Below, piece after piece: positions 1 through 9,296 of a stretch of 35,503 nucleotides of DNA. Source of the stretch: a bacterium (GTDB lineage Bacteria > Margulisbacteria > Marinamargulisbacteria > JAHFDA01); the NCBI GenBank assembly GCA_023249225.1, contig JAHFDA010000019.1:1-35503 (forward strand), written 5' to 3'. Positions within the stretch are counted from its first letter, which is position 1. Every line of letters starts with the position of its first letter. A program made the position numbers and the translations under genes. The notes beneath the pieces are model-generated. The model saw only the letters and a program-made list of their open reading frames with translations, did not search any database and was not told the DNA's origin.

Positions 1-2
1 CT

Positions 3-2390
3 CCTCGGAAAATCACTTTTCATGTGGTGCCAGGTGATCAAGTGCGTACCCAATTTCAACTGATGCATCCGATGGGCTTTCGTGAAGCCGACCAACGCGA
101 ATACGAGCCGCAGAACCGTACGGGCTATTGGCTTTTTGGGCACAGCGTGGATCCAGCCGGGCGGGAACAGTCTGTGGTTTATCCAGTCTATGTTTTCGAC
201 AACGCCAACGATGCGGTCAAGGCTGCAGCGGGTCTGGGACGCATGTTAGAAGAAAACGCGTTGGAGCGGGTGTTCTACCGCCAGACTTTTCAGAACCTGC
301 ACGTGGTCAATGGTACGGTGCTGGGTACGGCGGACTGGAACCTGTGGCTTGGAAACGCGCTGGGCGAAAAAATGCTGATGCAGGCACCATGGCTTGATCA
401 TCAGATGATCGGCATGCTCGATGATCTGGTGCAATTTGCGGTGCCCAACGGACATCCCGATGTTCCTGATCTGATGCTGGGGGCCATGTTACGCAGCCCA
501 GAACTGGAGTCACTGACCGGAACTGCAGCACGGGCAGAGCAGTTGCGTCAGGAAATCACGCGCACGCTGGTGACGCCGGGCGCAGAAACCGTTGTTTCCA
601 AGGATGCCATGTGGCAGGCCTTGCTGGACGCGGCGCAGGTCGATCCTGTTTCAGTGCTGGCGGAGGTGCTCGATGATCCGGCGCAGCGTGAAGTATTTAA
701 ATACATGTTTCGTGAACAGGTATTAAATGCCAAAGATGCGCGTTCGGCCATTGCCATGCAGTATCTGCTGGCGGTGCATGCTTTGGGGGTGCCTAACGAT
801 GAAGCCATTCATGGCGCTGCGCAGCGCAAGATTGATTTTGTCGCCTTCGAAACCGCCCCGGGCATTCCGGTACACCAGGCCGTGAAGCACCTGCACGCCA
901 TGGCCATGGAACTGGCGTTTGACGGAGACTTTGCAGCGGCCGTGCATGCCATGGATGAAGCCGACCGGCGCATGCACGGAGATGCGTTTCAAGGCATCGA
1001 CAGCAAAGTGCGCGACCGTGATCCGCTGTATTATGCCAGTCTTGAAATACGCGCAGACATTCTGGTGTTGCAGGCCTTAAGCGGCCAATCGATGCATGCC
1101 AACCCAGATGATCTGCATACCCCCATGGTGGCTTTAGAACAAGCCAAACAACTTTTTGAAACCCTGCTGGCCGACTATGCGCAGGGCGGTCTGCGGGCCG
1201 AGAACATGGGTTATCGCGCGCAGATCCATAAAAAATTGGGGGACGCCCTCTTGCTTGATGCCATGTATCGTCAGAACTTTGGCGCCTTTCGCGCCATCGA
1301 TGGGCATTTTGACGAAGCCATCCGCTTGAACCAGGATCCACACTGGTTTGATGGTGAGGATCGTTTTATTACGATGGAAGCACGCCTGGGAAAGGCCGAG
1401 CTGCGCATGCAGCACTATTACAGTCAGTATGCCGTGTCGGTCGATAAACACAACGCCAAGGACGGAGGCACGCAGCTTCCGGTCGAAGAACGCGACGCAT
1501 TGCGCGTGTTACTTTCGCAGGCCGAGGACACCTATGCCGAGGCGATTCAGTCTGTGCGTGCGGCCGAAGACCATTACCGCGAACCTTCTTTTCGCGCACT
1601 GCCCCTTAAACCCCAGGCATTGGACGAAGCCAGCTTTGTGGGCGACCAGGACAAGGCCGAACTTGATGCCTTGGCGGTGTACTATGCCCAGGCTTTTTCA
1701 GGCGCTGGAAAGGTTAAGATTTCGCGTTATTACCTTGATATGCGTTATGGCGCTGGCCAGGCACAAGTAGCCACCCTGTCGCTTGATCTTTTGGGAGCCC
1801 AGGCTGATTTTAGCCGCGCGGGGGCCTATGCCACGCGCATCGCCAAGGGCACGGCGCTCTTTAGCGATTGGAAGGCCCGCCGCTATTGGACCGATACCAT
1901 GATGGCCTGCGCCGAAGGGCAGCTGGCGTACACGCATGCCCTGGCCTTGCGTCAGGTGACTACGCTTGGACGCAAATTGGATCACCAAAGCTGGCCCTAT
2001 CAGGATGACCAGGATAAGACACCCGAGTTGCAGGCTTGGTGGAAAGAATACTTTGCCAGCAAGCAGCGGGCTTACGATTTATTGCAGCAACTCGAACGCA
2101 ACCGTGATCTGGTGCCGCTTTCAATTCAGCGTACGCAACGGCACTTTTTAATGGCGCGTGCCGATCATTATGAGGCTGTCTTGGTGCACCCTGCCGAACG
2201 CGCGCACACCTGGACGCTATACACCGATGCGGTGACGCATGCCGTGGCGGGCCTGAATGAGTTTTATCCGTATGATGGGGTCAGCGGCAGGGTACGGCCG
2301 ATAGCCATGCCCTTGTTTGTGCAGCGCGATGCCACGCAGTTAGGCGAAGAACTGTATGAGCTCGATGAGCTTTTTGGCGGAGGAGAATAA
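3..2390 (+). CDS. Large mostly helical protein of unknown function, 5' partial
   Basis: The reading frame is open from base 3, and the first possible start (GTG at 24) has no ribosome binding site, so this is the C-terminal 795 residues of a longer protein whose start lies outside the window. The first roughly 100 residues visible look beta-rich. The rest is rich in Ala, Leu, Gln and Glu with helix-pair patterns and repeated Tyr/Ala spacing like TPR or other alpha-solenoid proteins, for example around nt 880-1260 and 1480-1900. No enzymatic motif, cysteine cluster or membrane segment is visible. It ends in an acidic/Gly tail, and the ribosome binding site of the next gene lies across its last codons, so the two are probably translated together. 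A scaffold or protein-interaction role is a guess from helical composition; I do not recognise the family. Confidence 0.85.
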   Translation, partial: PRKITFHVVPGDQVRTQFQLMHPMGFREADQREYEPQNRTGYWLFGHSVDPAGREQSVVYPVYVFDNANDAVKAAAGLGRMLEENALERVFYRQTFQNLHVVNGTVLGTADWNLWLGNALGEKMLMQAPWLDHQMIGMLDDLVQFAVPNGHPDVPDLMLGAMLRSPELESLTGTAARAEQLRQEITRTLVTPGAETVVSKDAMWQALLDAAQVDPVSVLAEVLDDPAQREVFKYMFREQVLNAKDARSAIAMQYLLAVHALGVPNDEAIHGAAQRKIDFVAFETAPGIPVHQAVKHLHAMAMELAFDGDFAAAVHAMDEADRRMHGDAFQGIDSKVRDRDPLYYASLEIRADILVLQALSGQSMHANPDDLHTPMVALEQAKQLFETLLADYAQGGLRAENMGYRAQIHKKLGDALLLDAMYRQNFGAFRAIDGHFDEAIRLNQDPHWFDGEDRFITMEARLGKAELRMQHYYSQYAVSVDKHNAKDGGTQLPVEERDALRVLLSQAEDTYAEAIQSVRAAEDHYREPSFRALPLKPQALDEASFVGDQDKAELDALAVYYAQAFSGAGKVKISRYYLDMRYGAGQAQVATLSLDLLGAQADFSRAGAYATRIAKGTALFSDWKARRYWTDTMMACAEGQLAYTHALALRQVTTLGRKLDHQSWPYQDDQDKTPELQAWWKEYFASKQRAYDLLQQLERNRDLVPLSIQRTQRHFLMARADHYEAVLVHPAERAHTWTLYTDAVTHAVAGLNEFYPYDGVSGRVRPIAMPLFVQRDATQLGEELYELDELFGGGE
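2379..2385 (+). promoter_or_regulatory. Strong ribosome binding site GGAGGAG inside the upstream gene's end
   Basis: GGAGGAG lies 7 nt before the ATG at 2393 and within the last codons of the preceding gene, only 2 nt separating that gene's stop from this start. This fixes the start of the 1978-residue protein and indicates translational coupling. Confidence 0.8.
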
Positions 2391-2392
2391 CC

Positions 2393-5300
2393 ATGGCTGA
2401 CGTTTGTTTTGCGCCCGCATACGATGCCCACAATCCGCAGGTGTACTACCGCGACATGCAGGGGCTCAAGGCTGCTCCGGACTGCTTTTTGCAGGGTCTG
2501 GATGCCTTTGAGACCGGAGGTTTGCAACAGTTTGGAAAGTTAGAGTTGTCCGAACAACGTGAAATTCACCAGACCTTTAAAGCGTTGGTGGCGGCCTACA
2601 CCCTTGACCCGCAAGGGCAGCCGTATCGCCTGGATACGCTGCCGCTTTTGCATGCCACGCGTGAAGATGCTCTGCGTCTTTTAACCTATACCGACCTTAA
2701 CGATTTCATGGCCCATGCCGCGACCAATCTTAAAGCCTTTTACCAGCTCTGTTATGCGCCCTCGGTAGGGCTTTCAGCCGCGGAACAATTGCGTCTTAAG
2801 ACCACCTTCAATGACGGATTGCAGGTGCTGCGCCATGTCCTCAAGACCGGGCCCAGCCGTTCTGGACGCACCGTGGTCAATCCTGCCGACGGCAGCAGTG
2901 ATGCGCGCCGTGGCGTTGATCTTGCGGACTATAAGACGCCGGTCGAAAAAGCACGCGCCTTGCTTGAACAAGTGGGCGACTTCGATGCGCGCGGCCGTTT
3001 TGTGACCGATGTCAAAAACATTCAAAACGATGATCTGGCCTATTGCCTGGGTGGGGGCGACCGTTTGGCCGAAATCACTGATGTGATTGAAAAATTGTAT
3101 ATCGAAATGATCAAGTCGGGCAGCGAAAAAGAAATTGCTTTTGAGTTGATCTATGCCTTGTCGGCAGTGGTGCTCGAAGGCTACAGCCGACCGCCGCGTA
3201 AAAACGACTTAGAGGCTTGCCTGCGCGACCCGCTGGCAAACGGCGCTGAAGGGTGGATGCTGGCATCGGGTTTTACACGCATCATGATCATTTACGCCGA
3301 TTCGATTGCGGCCGATGCCGAACTGACGCGCGGGACGGGTTATGCCGCCGTGCAAAGAGTACGACAAATGCGTCCCCTGCTTAAGCAGTGTGTGCTTGAC
3401 CATGCCGATGGATTGCGTCAGGCGGCGGCCAGCGATGTGCACAACCCCGCGCTGGTGACCGCCACCGAAGTGGCTTTGCTGCGGGCCGAGGTGCTTGATC
3501 TTAAATTGCGGGTTTTTGAAGCGGGCCTCTTGTCGCTTGACAGCAATTGGATGCTTACACCCGACGAGGCACGGCGCATGATGGCTGATCTCAACACATA
3601 CGAACAGCGTGCTTTGGCGCTGGAGACCCGCGTGCGCAATGCCACGGGTACCCGTGACGACCGGGTCACCGACCAGCTTTTTTCTTATTTATACGGAGAC
3701 ATCCGCTACGTGGCAGCGCGGCTTTTAGAAGATGCCAACCATGTGACGCGGGGCACTTTTATGACCGATCCAGCCGCACGGGCCGCCTTTGATCGCATGA
3801 CTTCGGTGGCTATCCAAAAGGACAGCGATATTCTGCGTCTTTTGAACGACCTGGATATTCCCTTGCAAGAGGGACGGGCCGACGTGGGTTATTACGGGCC
3901 GCAGGGTGCTTACACACTTAAAGACCAGCCGGTGTACCAACCGGCAGCCTCGGCCACAGCTGCCCAGGCGCGCGTCTTTATGCTTTATGGGTTGATGGCC
4001 GCCAGTTCGTCCGACTCTTATAACTATGTGTGGGCCCAGTACGAAATTGCCAAGTTTCGCATTGATCGGTACCAGTCGAGCAACTGGAACGACAATTACC
4101 GACAGGCCTTAAACACTATCTTTAACGAAGTCTTACCCATTGGGCGCATTAAGTTTGCCACCTCGGCCCGTGAAAATATGGCGCAAGGTTTTCTTTATAA
4201 TCAGGCGCTGCTGTCGGTGGCCGAATTGTTTTTGCGCGTGCAGGATCCCAATATTGTCATCGATGTGTCTTGGCCCCAGAATTTGTGGGACACCCCCCAA
4301 GCATCTGGCCCGCGTTCGGCACGAGACCTCTGGAAGCTTTCACAAAAACTTTGCGAACAAGTGCTTGACCGCAGCAATAGCACCTACTTGCAGCGCGAAG
4401 CCCGCAAGTGGATGGTACGTAGTCTGCTCAAACTGGCGCCGTATGACCCGCAGGCCATCGACCATGCCCGGGACTGGGTGGAACAAAACATTCCGGCGCA
4501 GTATCCCTACGAACAAGAACGTGCGGCCTTGCTTTCAGAAGTGGCGCGTGAAGCGGCCAACCTGGGTTATCTGCCGCAGGCCGAAAGCTTGTTTCAAACA
4601 GCGGTGACGCATTTTGAAAAAGCGCAGGCCTACTATCAAAACCATACCCAGTCCAAGTACCTGCCGCTGGCGTATCGCCGGGCCTACGTCAGTACAGTCA
4701 TCGCTTATGCCAATCTCGAAATTCGTCTGCAGAAACTGCCGCAGGCGCAAGCGGTGCTCGCCCCGGTATGGGATTTTTCGCAACACGCGCCGCAATCCAA
4801 AGTATGGGGCAGCGGTGGCTGGTTTAACAGTGCCACGCCGCAAGATCGCTTCGAGCGCGAATCAGCGCAGTTTGAACTCTACGGAGCCGTGCTGGGATTT
4901 TATGAGCAGGCATACCCTTTGCAACAGGCATTCAATGCGGTTGATCCCCATTCACCACAAGCCTTTTATCCGGCTTTGGTGCAGGCTGCGGATGCTGCGG
5001 CTCTTCGACTGACTTCGGAGCAGCTTTTAAAACAAAATCCAGAATTGCAGACGGTACTGGCCACGCGCTGGCAATTGCTTAAAGCCAAGGTGCTTTCAGA
5101 TCAGCCGCCGGCATTGGATGCGGTGACTGAAAGCAACGTACTCGGGCAGATTCAGACGATCCTTGCGCAGGTTTTGTCCGAGACACAGAACGATCCGGAT
5201 CTATGGTACCTCAAACGTGAAGCCCAGCAGGGTCTGTTGCGGCTTTTGGCACGCAGCAGTTACAGCGCGGTCATCTTGCCAGAATATCCCGATTCACAGC

Positions 5301-8300
5301 AGGCCATGCAACAGCTTTACCTTGACTATGGCAGCAAACTCACAGCTGAAGCCCAGCGTTACAGTGGCGAAGTTAAAAGCAATGAACGCCGGGCGGTTTT
5401 TGCGGGACGCGTGCAGATGGCCGAGGATATGCTGGCCTACCAGCAAAATGCCATGGTTGAGTCCATGCTGATCTACGCGGTGGAGCAATACTACGACAGT
5501 CCGGGATTGGCCGAGTCACCGGGTGCGCTCGCAAAACTGGCAACAGATGAATTTGAGCGTGCAAAAAATCACGAATCGGGAGCGGATGCCGAAGGCGCAC
5601 GCACACTGGTGCGCGCCTTGCTGGCGCTGACGGATGCCTATGTTCAGCGGGGAGATTACGAACACGCCGCCGTGTTTTTGGCCGTATTGTCCGATGCACA
5701 GGGCGTTATTAAGCCCGGTGTGCAGGCCTTGTACGAAAACCAACGCATCGAAGCGGTTTTGCTCGAAGCCAAAGTGCTCGAACGTTCACTGATCCTGGCA
5801 ATGAACCGCCTGGATCCCCTGGCCAGCAACGCCGGACTTGAAATGTATTTTAAAGACACACTTTGGCCGCAGTGGATCAAGCTGCATCAGCTGCAGGACA
5901 CGATTAAGACCTTGTTTGCGGGTGCCAACAGCGATGTGCATGTCACGGCCCAGGTGCAGCTGATGATGCTGTCGCAGGAACTGCTCGCTTACGTGTCTGG
6001 TCTTGATCCCAAGGCGGCCGAGGCCATGCAGTTGCAGCCGCTTGCGGCGCTGGACCATCTCGATTTAAGCAATCCCGATTTGGCGGCGGCGGCGCGGGTC
6101 TATGACCGCTTGCTGGCCGATATTGACGGGTTGCTGGCCAGCCCTTATCTGGCACCCAGTCAGCGGCAGATTTTGATTGCCCGTCGTATGTCGCTCGGAA
6201 TGCGCCGGGCTTTTGTGGAACCCACTGAAACCAAGGTCAAGGTGGCTGTGGCCACGCTGGTATCGTTATACCTGCTTGACGGGCAGGATGTCACGCGAGC
6301 ACCCTTGCACACGCAACTTTCTGCCGCCAAACTGCAAGCCGTGCTTGACCGGCAGGCGCGCCTTTTGGGCCCACAGTCCTATCGCTATGTTGAACTTGAA
6401 ATGCTTGAGTTGCTGCGTATTTATGTGCAGATGAGCGAAGATATCGAAGCCACCGGATTCCTGGAACAGGCGTTTTTAAACAGCTTATCGAGGCCCTTGC
6501 CAGCCGACCTGGCGGCCAAGGCCCATATTAATCTTGCGCAACTTAAATTATTTAGTTTGCGTCAGCTTGGACAGGGAGAACCGGCCCAAGTGACCGAAGC
6601 CGCACGCGAGGTGCTGCAAATAGATCTTGCGACCGACCGGCCGGTGCCTGTGGGATTGCGTTTTCAATATCAGAGTTTGCAGGCCGATCTGATGGCTTTA
6701 ATGGCCTTTAAAACCCAGGATGACCTGGGCACGCAGCGTTCGCGCGCCGAAGAAGCCTGGCGTTTGTACGATGCCACAGCGGGGCTTGCGGTACCGGGTG
6801 TCTCGACCCTGGATCGCCTTAAACTGCGTATCTCACAAGCCTTGTTGATGGGCATCCTGCCACACAGTAGTGACATGAGCATTATCAGCGATATTCTGAA
6901 GCATCCGGATTTTCAAAATTTTGACGTACAGGATCAATGGCTTTACACCTATCGCCTGATCCACGCCATGTGGACCGGTCCGGGCGCGCAGGCCGAAACC
7001 CTGTTGCAATGCGAGGGCAAGATGCGTGAACTTTTGGCGCAACCCGGACAGGGGCCCCAGGCCATGCCCTTTGAAATTGAACTGGCTTTTCGTTATGACG
7101 TGATCCGCCTGCAAGCGCAACTGGTGGAGCTGGGTGCCAGCGACCGCCAACCGGCAGACCGTTATCGCGACATTGTGGCCTTTGCGGACTGGTTGATTTC
7201 CCGCGCCGATGGTGTCGGTGAACTTCCGTTACAGGATCTTTTGGATCCCATGGAAATTTCTGAAATTGCCGCCTTTTTGCAAGGCTGGCAGTGGCCCTTG
7301 TCGGATGCAGGCCATAACGAACTGGGGGTCAGCCTTTCGGTGTTGCCGCTAGAGGCTGCGCCCGAATTTCAGCGCGTATTGCAGAGCCTGCCGATATTGG
7401 ATGAACACGCGCAGCAGCTGCGTTTTAAGCGCTGGGATTATGAACGTTATGCCGGCAACTATGCTGCCGTCCTCAAGGATAGCCAGTCTGAACTAGGTCG
7501 CATGAGCCTGCCCACAGACAGTGCTGCCTTGCATGCTTGGATAGAGGGTGGCCATGTCACCGAACTTCCGCGCACAGCGCAGACGGCCCTCATGCAGATC
7601 TTGTTAGAACGTGCACGAGTCTATCGCGACCGTGGCAACGCTGGCGATCTTGTACAAGCGCTGACCTGGTACGAAATGGTCTTGCAGTTGCCTGTGCCGC
7701 TTGAGTCGCAGTGGCTGCTTTTGCAAGCCGAAACTGAATACGGAGACCTCATGTTGTTTTCGGCCAGCCGCTTGCCTCATAGCGTCAACTTATGGAAGCA
7801 GCTCGAAGCGGCACGTCCCAGCGCACAACTCTCCAAAGCCCAGTTTCCGCGCCTGACGTTGCAGCGCTCTTACGAACACGTGCGCTGGCAGGCCTGGGTG
7901 CGCCTGATGGTGAGTAGGTCTGGCAAGTTGCAGAAGCCCGGCGCCGCCACCACGCTTAAAATTGCGGCTTTCGAAAAGCGTTTATTACAGCAGGCCCACG
8001 AACGCGTTGCGCCGAGTACTGTGTCGCCCGAACTCTATCAACGCTGGGCCGAGGCCTATGCCCTGACGACCAGCGGCGACTTGTGGTTTGCAGTGGGTGA
8101 AGCCGAGCGCGGCATGCACAACTATGAACAAGCCTTGGCCGTCTTGCGTGACAGCGAACTGCGCTTTGCCTATGTCCAGCGTCTATTGAGCGCCTATGCC
8201 CAAACTCCAGCAAGCGATGCCACCACGCAAGCCATGCTGCGTGTTGCCCTTGACACGCAACTGCTGCGTTTGCTGGCCGATGATCCGTATCACTTGGGGG

Positions 8301-8329
8301 CGTTAAGGATACAGAAACAATTGCAATAA
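2393..8329 (+). CDS. 1978-residue alpha-solenoid-like protein of unknown function
   Basis: The start is decided by GGAGGAG 7 nt upstream. The N-terminus (MADVCFAPAYDAHNPQVYY) has no signal peptide, and I see no long hydrophobic segment, so the protein looks cytoplasmic unless exported by a non-Sec route. Nearly its whole length consists of amphipathic helices with TPR-like spacing of Ala, Leu and Tyr. Clear helix pairs include residues about 660-800 (nt 4380-4790, with phrases such as LGYLPQAESLFQTAV and LQKLPQAQAVLAPVW) and about 1830-1970. No catalytic signature is visible. It follows the truncated gene by 2 nt and very probably shares its mRNA and function. Pairs of huge TPR-type proteins usually act as scaffolds or adaptors, but that role is inference here. 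The next gene has its own promoter. Confidence 0.9.
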   Translation: MADVCFAPAYDAHNPQVYYRDMQGLKAAPDCFLQGLDAFETGGLQQFGKLELSEQREIHQTFKALVAAYTLDPQGQPYRLDTLPLLHATREDALRLLTYTDLNDFMAHAATNLKAFYQLCYAPSVGLSAAEQLRLKTTFNDGLQVLRHVLKTGPSRSGRTVVNPADGSSDARRGVDLADYKTPVEKARALLEQVGDFDARGRFVTDVKNIQNDDLAYCLGGGDRLAEITDVIEKLYIEMIKSGSEKEIAFELIYALSAVVLEGYSRPPRKNDLEACLRDPLANGAEGWMLASGFTRIMIIYADSIAADAELTRGTGYAAVQRVRQMRPLLKQCVLDHADGLRQAAASDVHNPALVTATEVALLRAEVLDLKLRVFEAGLLSLDSNWMLTPDEARRMMADLNTYEQRALALETRVRNATGTRDDRVTDQLFSYLYGDIRYVAARLLEDANHVTRGTFMTDPAARAAFDRMTSVAIQKDSDILRLLNDLDIPLQEGRADVGYYGPQGAYTLKDQPVYQPAASATAAQARVFMLYGLMAASSSDSYNYVWAQYEIAKFRIDRYQSSNWNDNYRQALNTIFNEVLPIGRIKFATSARENMAQGFLYNQALLSVAELFLRVQDPNIVIDVSWPQNLWDTPQASGPRSARDLWKLSQKLCEQVLDRSNSTYLQREARKWMVRSLLKLAPYDPQAIDHARDWVEQNIPAQYPYEQERAALLSEVAREAANLGYLPQAESLFQTAVTHFEKAQAYYQNHTQSKYLPLAYRRAYVSTVIAYANLEIRLQKLPQAQAVLAPVWDFSQHAPQSKVWGSGGWFNSATPQDRFERESAQFELYGAVLGFYEQAYPLQQAFNAVDPHSPQAFYPALVQAADAAALRLTSEQLLKQNPELQTVLATRWQLLKAKVLSDQPPALDAVTESNVLGQIQTILAQVLSETQNDPDLWYLKREAQQGLLRLLARSSYSAVILPEYPDSQQAMQQLYLDYGSKLTAEAQRYSGEVKSNERRAVFAGRVQMAEDMLAYQQNAMVESMLIYAVEQYYDSPGLAESPGALAKLATDEFERAKNHESGADAEGARTLVRALLALTDAYVQRGDYEHAAVFLAVLSDAQGVIKPGVQALYENQRIEAVLLEAKVLERSLILAMNRLDPLASNAGLEMYFKDTLWPQWIKLHQLQDTIKTLFAGANSDVHVTAQVQLMMLSQELLAYVSGLDPKAAEAMQLQPLAALDHLDLSNPDLAAAARVYDRLLADIDGLLASPYLAPSQRQILIARRMSLGMRRAFVEPTETKVKVAVATLVSLYLLDGQDVTRAPLHTQLSAAKLQAVLDRQARLLGPQSYRYVELEMLELLRIYVQMSEDIEATGFLEQAFLNSLSRPLPADLAAKAHINLAQLKLFSLRQLGQGEPAQVTEAAREVLQIDLATDRPVPVGLRFQYQSLQADLMALMAFKTQDDLGTQRSRAEEAWRLYDATAGLAVPGVSTLDRLKLRISQALLMGILPHSSDMSIISDILKHPDFQNFDVQDQWLYTYRLIHAMWTGPGAQAETLLQCEGKMRELLAQPGQGPQAMPFEIELAFRYDVIRLQAQLVELGASDRQPADRYRDIVAFADWLISRADGVGELPLQDLLDPMEISEIAAFLQGWQWPLSDAGHNELGVSLSVLPLEAAPEFQRVLQSLPILDEHAQQLRFKRWDYERYAGNYAAVLKDSQSELGRMSLPTDSAALHAWIEGGHVTELPRTAQTALMQILLERARVYRDRGNAGDLVQALTWYEMVLQLPVPLESQWLLLQAETEYGDLMLFSASRLPHSVNLWKQLEAARPSAQLSKAQFPRLTLQRSYEHVRWQAWVRLMVSRSGKLQKPGAATTLKIAAFEKRLLQQAHERVAPSTVSPELYQRWAEAYALTTSGDLWFAVGEAERGMHNYEQALAVLRDSELRFAYVQRLLSAYAQTPASDATTQAMLRVALDTQLLRLLADDPYHLGALRIQKQLQ

Positions 8330-8348
8330 CGATTCGATAACGATTTCC

Positions 8349-8376
8349 TGAAATTCTTCTGTGTCCTGATCGATAA
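8349..8376 (+). promoter_or_regulatory. Sigma-28-like promoter (TGAAATTC-N12-ATCGATAA)
   Basis: TGAAATTC (8349-8356), 12 nt, then ATCGATAA (8369-8376). Read as GAAA-N15-nnCGATAA this follows the FliA/SigD arrangement TAAA-N15-GCCGATAA. Four other intergenic regions in the window show the same two boxes at exactly this spacing. The predicted transcription start is about 8383-8385, immediately before the ATG at 8386. Confidence 0.65.
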
Positions 8377-8385
8377 AATAAACAG

Positions 8386-9240
8386 ATGTTCATACCAGGT
8401 GGATTTCATGTCATTCAAAAATTTCTGTTTGTATTTTTAACGGGAACCGTGATTTTGTGTCCACAGCCGCTCTGGGCTGCCCATCCAAAATCTCCCACTC
8501 TGATCGAGACCCAGCTTAGCTACTATTACTACGATTACCGTGAAACCTTGCCGATGCCTTATAAAAGCAATGAGTTGGGCTGGATGCCTGGAGCAAGTCT
8601 GCGCCTGGGAAACATGGATGTGGCGGGGTCTGGATTTGCCGATTTTCTGGCAGATTATGCCCAGTCTCCCACGGTCTACGACGGCAGTACCCAGTCAGGT
8701 ATTCCAGTGTTAGACCAGAGCCAGCATGTTTTTATCAATCTTGAAGGCCGGCTGGGGCGCTGGCTGACGCCGCCTGACTGGGATCGTTTTGCAGTCAATG
8801 GGTATGCCGGTGCGGGGTATCGCTATTGGAACCGCAGTGTGGCAGGCGAGTATAACGAACAGTATTCGTGGAAATATCTATCACTGGGCTTTAACCCCAG
8901 TCTGGCATTGATTCAGGGCCTTTCGCTGGGTATCGAGCTGACCATCAAGCAAATGCTCGACGGACACATGAAACTTTATTTAGACGATAGCACAGCGCTG
9001 GATTTTGACCTTGGCAACAAGGCCGGATACAAAATTTGCGTTCCGCTGGTTTATCAACCTCACCCAGACTGGAAAATCAAATGGGCACCCTGGTACGAAT
9101 ATTCGGCCATCGGTCGCAGCAACAGCATATACGGTTATTATGACAATGGGGCCGATACGTATTACTACGAGATCTACGAACCTGCCAGCCAAACGGTACA
9201 GTACGGCGTCAGCATGGCCGTGTTGTTTACGTTGGAGTAA
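8386..9240 (+). CDS. Secreted outer-membrane-barrel-like protein, 284 aa
   Basis: The N-terminus has a short polar part, a hydrophobic core (FLFVFLTGTVIL) and an A-x-A-like site at LWA-A, so cleavage after residue 31 or 32 by signal peptidase I is likely. C25 is not in a lipobox. The mature part alternates polar and hydrophobic residues, is rich in Tyr, Trp and Gly (YYYYDYRE, GYAGAGYRYWNRS, YGVSMAVLFTLE) and reads as a series of beta strands separated by Asp/Asn/Gly turns, as in small 8-12 strand outer-membrane barrels. The last residue is Glu rather than the usual Phe, so insertion by the BAM complex is not certain. No ribosome binding site precedes the ATG; the predicted mRNA begins within about 3 nt of it. 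A better-placed GGTGGA at 8399-8404 serves no in-frame ATG, GTG or TTG. Function is unknown. Confidence 0.85.
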   Translation: MFIPGGFHVIQKFLFVFLTGTVILCPQPLWAAHPKSPTLIETQLSYYYYDYRETLPMPYKSNELGWMPGASLRLGNMDVAGSGFADFLADYAQSPTVYDGSTQSGIPVLDQSQHVFINLEGRLGRWLTPPDWDRFAVNGYAGAGYRYWNRSVAGEYNEQYSWKYLSLGFNPSLALIQGLSLGIELTIKQMLDGHMKLYLDDSTALDFDLGNKAGYKICVPLVYQPHPDWKIKWAPWYEYSAIGRSNSIYGYYDNGADTYYYEIYEPASQTVQYGVSMAVLFTLE

Positions 9241-9244
9241 AAAA

Positions 9245-9279
9245 TAGTTTAAAGTGCCAAGTTCAAAGTTAAAAGTTTC
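9245..9279 (+). repeat. Degenerate 7-bp tandem repeat (AAGTTNA type)
   Basis: Five consecutive heptamers can be read: TAGTTTA, AAGTGCC, AAGTTCA, AAGTTAA, AAGTTTC. They lie between the barrel-like gene and the amine oxidase gene and overlap the possible -35 region of the latter. The repeat is imperfect and short, so it may be a decayed microsatellite or a multi-site operator. Confidence 0.5.
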
Positions 9280-9290
9280 ATCCCTATACT
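9262..9290 (+). promoter_or_regulatory. Possible housekeeping (sigma-70-like) promoter
   Basis: TATACT (9285-9290) matches the -10 consensus TATAAT at 5 of 6 positions. TTCAAA (9262-9267), 17 nt upstream, is a weak -35. The predicted start of transcription is at about 9297, the first ATG of the amine oxidase frame. It does not fit the sigma-28-like pattern of the other promoters in the window. Confidence 0.4.
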
Positions 9291-9296
9291 AAAATT

